From Chitinophagales bacterium (GTDB lineage: Bacteria > Bacteroidota > Bacteroidia > Chitinophagales > UBA10324): a stretch of DNA of 6,613 bases. The notes below the pieces were generated by a model. That model made no database searches, was not told where the DNA came from, and was given only the letters and a program-made list of their open reading frames with translations. Where the stretch lies: positions 1 to 6,613 of the forward strand of contig JAJAYG010000282.1 of assembly GCA_026786335.1 (NCBI GenBank). Reading direction: 5' to 3'. Of this stretch, positions 6,109 through 6,613 are shown in pieces. A program made the position numbers and the translations under genes. Position 1 is the stretch's first letter. Every line of letters begins with the position of its first letter.

Positions 6109-6420
6109 TCATTTTTTCTTCGCCTTGTTTTTCTCATTTGAAATTTCAATAATCTTTTTCCAATCACTAATAAATAATGCCTCCTTCTTAATTCTTGACC
6201 ATCCTTTAATTTGTTTTTCAAATGCAATTGCCTGATCTACAAATTGAAAGGTTGCAAGATATTTCAACTCAACCGGTCTTTTTAAATAAGTATATGATTT
6301 TACATCAACACCCGAATTGTGTTCAGCAATTCTTCTTTCAATATCATTTGTTATTCCTGTGTAATAACTATCGTCATTGCATTGAACAATGTAAACAAAA
6401 TATGTTTGGAGGTATTCCAA
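6109..6420 (-). CDS. small GIY-YIG nuclease, YhbQ/UPF0213-like, TTG start
   Basis: This is a single-domain GIY-YIG protein of 103 aa. The domain cuts DNA in one strand per active site in known members, but the biological role of these small stand-alone proteins is largely unknown. Catalytic features are intact: Y10 in F-V-Y-I (the GIY element), Y20-T-G22 (the YIG element), R29 in E-R-R, H34 with N35-S-G, and E68 in F-E-K-Q-I-K-G-W-S-R, the usual UPF0213 motif. The C-terminus is lysine-rich. The frame has no ATG; TTG at 6420 is the only plausible start after an in-frame TAA. An out-of-frame ATG at 6436 opens a four-codon frame, and removal of one base would join it to the gene, so the start may be recently damaged. 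Dispersed repeats flank the gene on both sides, suggesting mobility or a functional link to them. Confidence 0.85.
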   Translation of the reverse strand: MEYLQTYFVYIVQCNDDSYYTGITNDIERRIAEHNSGVDVKSYTYLKRPVELKYLATFQFVDQAIAFEKQIKGWSRIKKEALFISDWKKIIEISNEKNKAKKK

Positions 6421-6442
6421 TTTAATTTATTTTCATTTTTAT

Positions 6443-6547
6443 CCCTTCGATTAACTCAGGGTGACAAAGTCAGTATTAAAAGTGTTCTCTCCTTACTCTC
6501 ATGTTCGTCGACACAACACTGACCTTGTCATGTTGAGTTTATCGAAA
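6443..6547. repeat. dispersed repeat unit B: direct arm plus inverted arm
   Basis: The direct arm R4 (6443-6472) is identical to R3 over 30 bases. The inverted arm R5 (6521-6547) is a diverged relative of R2. R4 (6446-6472) and R5 pair over 27 positions with 21 Watson-Crick, 2 G-T and 4 mismatches on the plus strand. The bases just before R5 (C-A-A-C-A-C-T) match those before R2, and both inverted arms share a CAyGAC variant where the direct arms have GGTGAC. Units A and B are thus two copies of one element on opposite sides of the GIY-YIG gene. Confidence 0.88.
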
Positions 6548-6566
6548 CATTTAAATGCATTTTTAT

Positions 6567-6613
6567 CCCTTCGATAAACTCAGGGTGACAAAGTCAATAC
6601 TTTCATATAACCC
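6567..6613. repeat. dispersed repeat direct arm R6, running toward the window edge
   Basis: R6 (6567-6596) is identical to R1 over 30 bases. The preceding bases CATTTTTATC match those before R4, so the tandem period here is 124 bp. A 10-bp palindrome CATTTAAATG (6548-6557) lies between R5 and R6. The bases after R6 are not recognisable as the loop of units A or B. The window ends before a further inverted arm could be seen. Confidence 0.85.

Larger units (their letters stand above)
5910..6613. mobile_element. candidate REP-like array carrying a GIY-YIG gene
   Basis: This is a composite of the four repeat units above and the GIY-YIG gene. Both flanks have the order direct, inverted, direct, with similar spacings (88 and 50 bp on the left, 78 and 46 bp on the right). 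The region separates the MoxR-type gene from whatever lies upstream of it. No target-site duplication, transposase or integrase was found. Calling it a mobile element is inference from symmetry and gene content; the right boundary is outside the window. Confidence 0.35.

Noticed and set aside
5910..6613. CRISPR or insertion sequence in the repeat/nuclease region
   Set aside because: Repeat spacing is irregular, copies alternate in orientation, and no transposase gene or target duplication is visible.

Overview
The window looks like chromosomal DNA of a Bacteroidota bacterium, most likely in or near the Chitinophagales. The reasons are AT-rich intergenic DNA, starts without Shine-Dalgarno sequences (most genes simply have A-rich leaders), a Bacteroidota-style short acyl desaturase, a MoxR/DUF58 pair, and three families of short dispersed repeats typical of such genomes. 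The taxon is inferred from protein style and was not tested by a search.

Left half, plus strand. Three consecutive genes encode the phenylacetyl-CoA epoxidase proteins PaaB, PaaC and PaaD. The catalytic subunit gene paaA is probably just off the left edge; the first 36 bases may be its last codons, but this is weak. A 19-bp tandem repeat (42-123) lies directly in front of paaB. paaB and paaC overlap by 14 nt. After paaD come a 16-bp perfect palindrome over its last codons and a large near-palindromic repeat (1797-1891) followed by T-runs, which may end the paa transcript. nadD (NAD biosynthesis) follows.

Right half, minus strand. Transcription converges at about 2521-2541. Reading leftward from the right edge, the genes are a small GIY-YIG nuclease, a MoxR-type AAA+ ATPase, a DUF58 protein and a delta-9-type fatty acid desaturase. 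The MoxR and DUF58 proteins probably work together, as this pair does in many bacteria. Their 80-bp spacer carries a hairpin. The best MoxR start is at 5875. The open frame runs further upstream only because a dispersed repeat happens to be open there.

The most unusual part is 5910-6613. Two clusters of a dispersed repeat whose core reads CCCTTCGATAAACTCAGGG flank the GIY-YIG gene, and each cluster has the order direct-inverted-direct. The layout suggests a tandem array of roughly 124-138 bp units with the nuclease gene inside it, resembling in outline the REP/RAYT partnership but with a GIY-YIG nuclease in place of a Y1 transposase. In both this repeat and the one after paaD, the plus strand forms the better hairpin, because several differences between arms are G-T pairs on that strand. 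This is the best candidate here for an undescribed system, but one locus cannot establish it.
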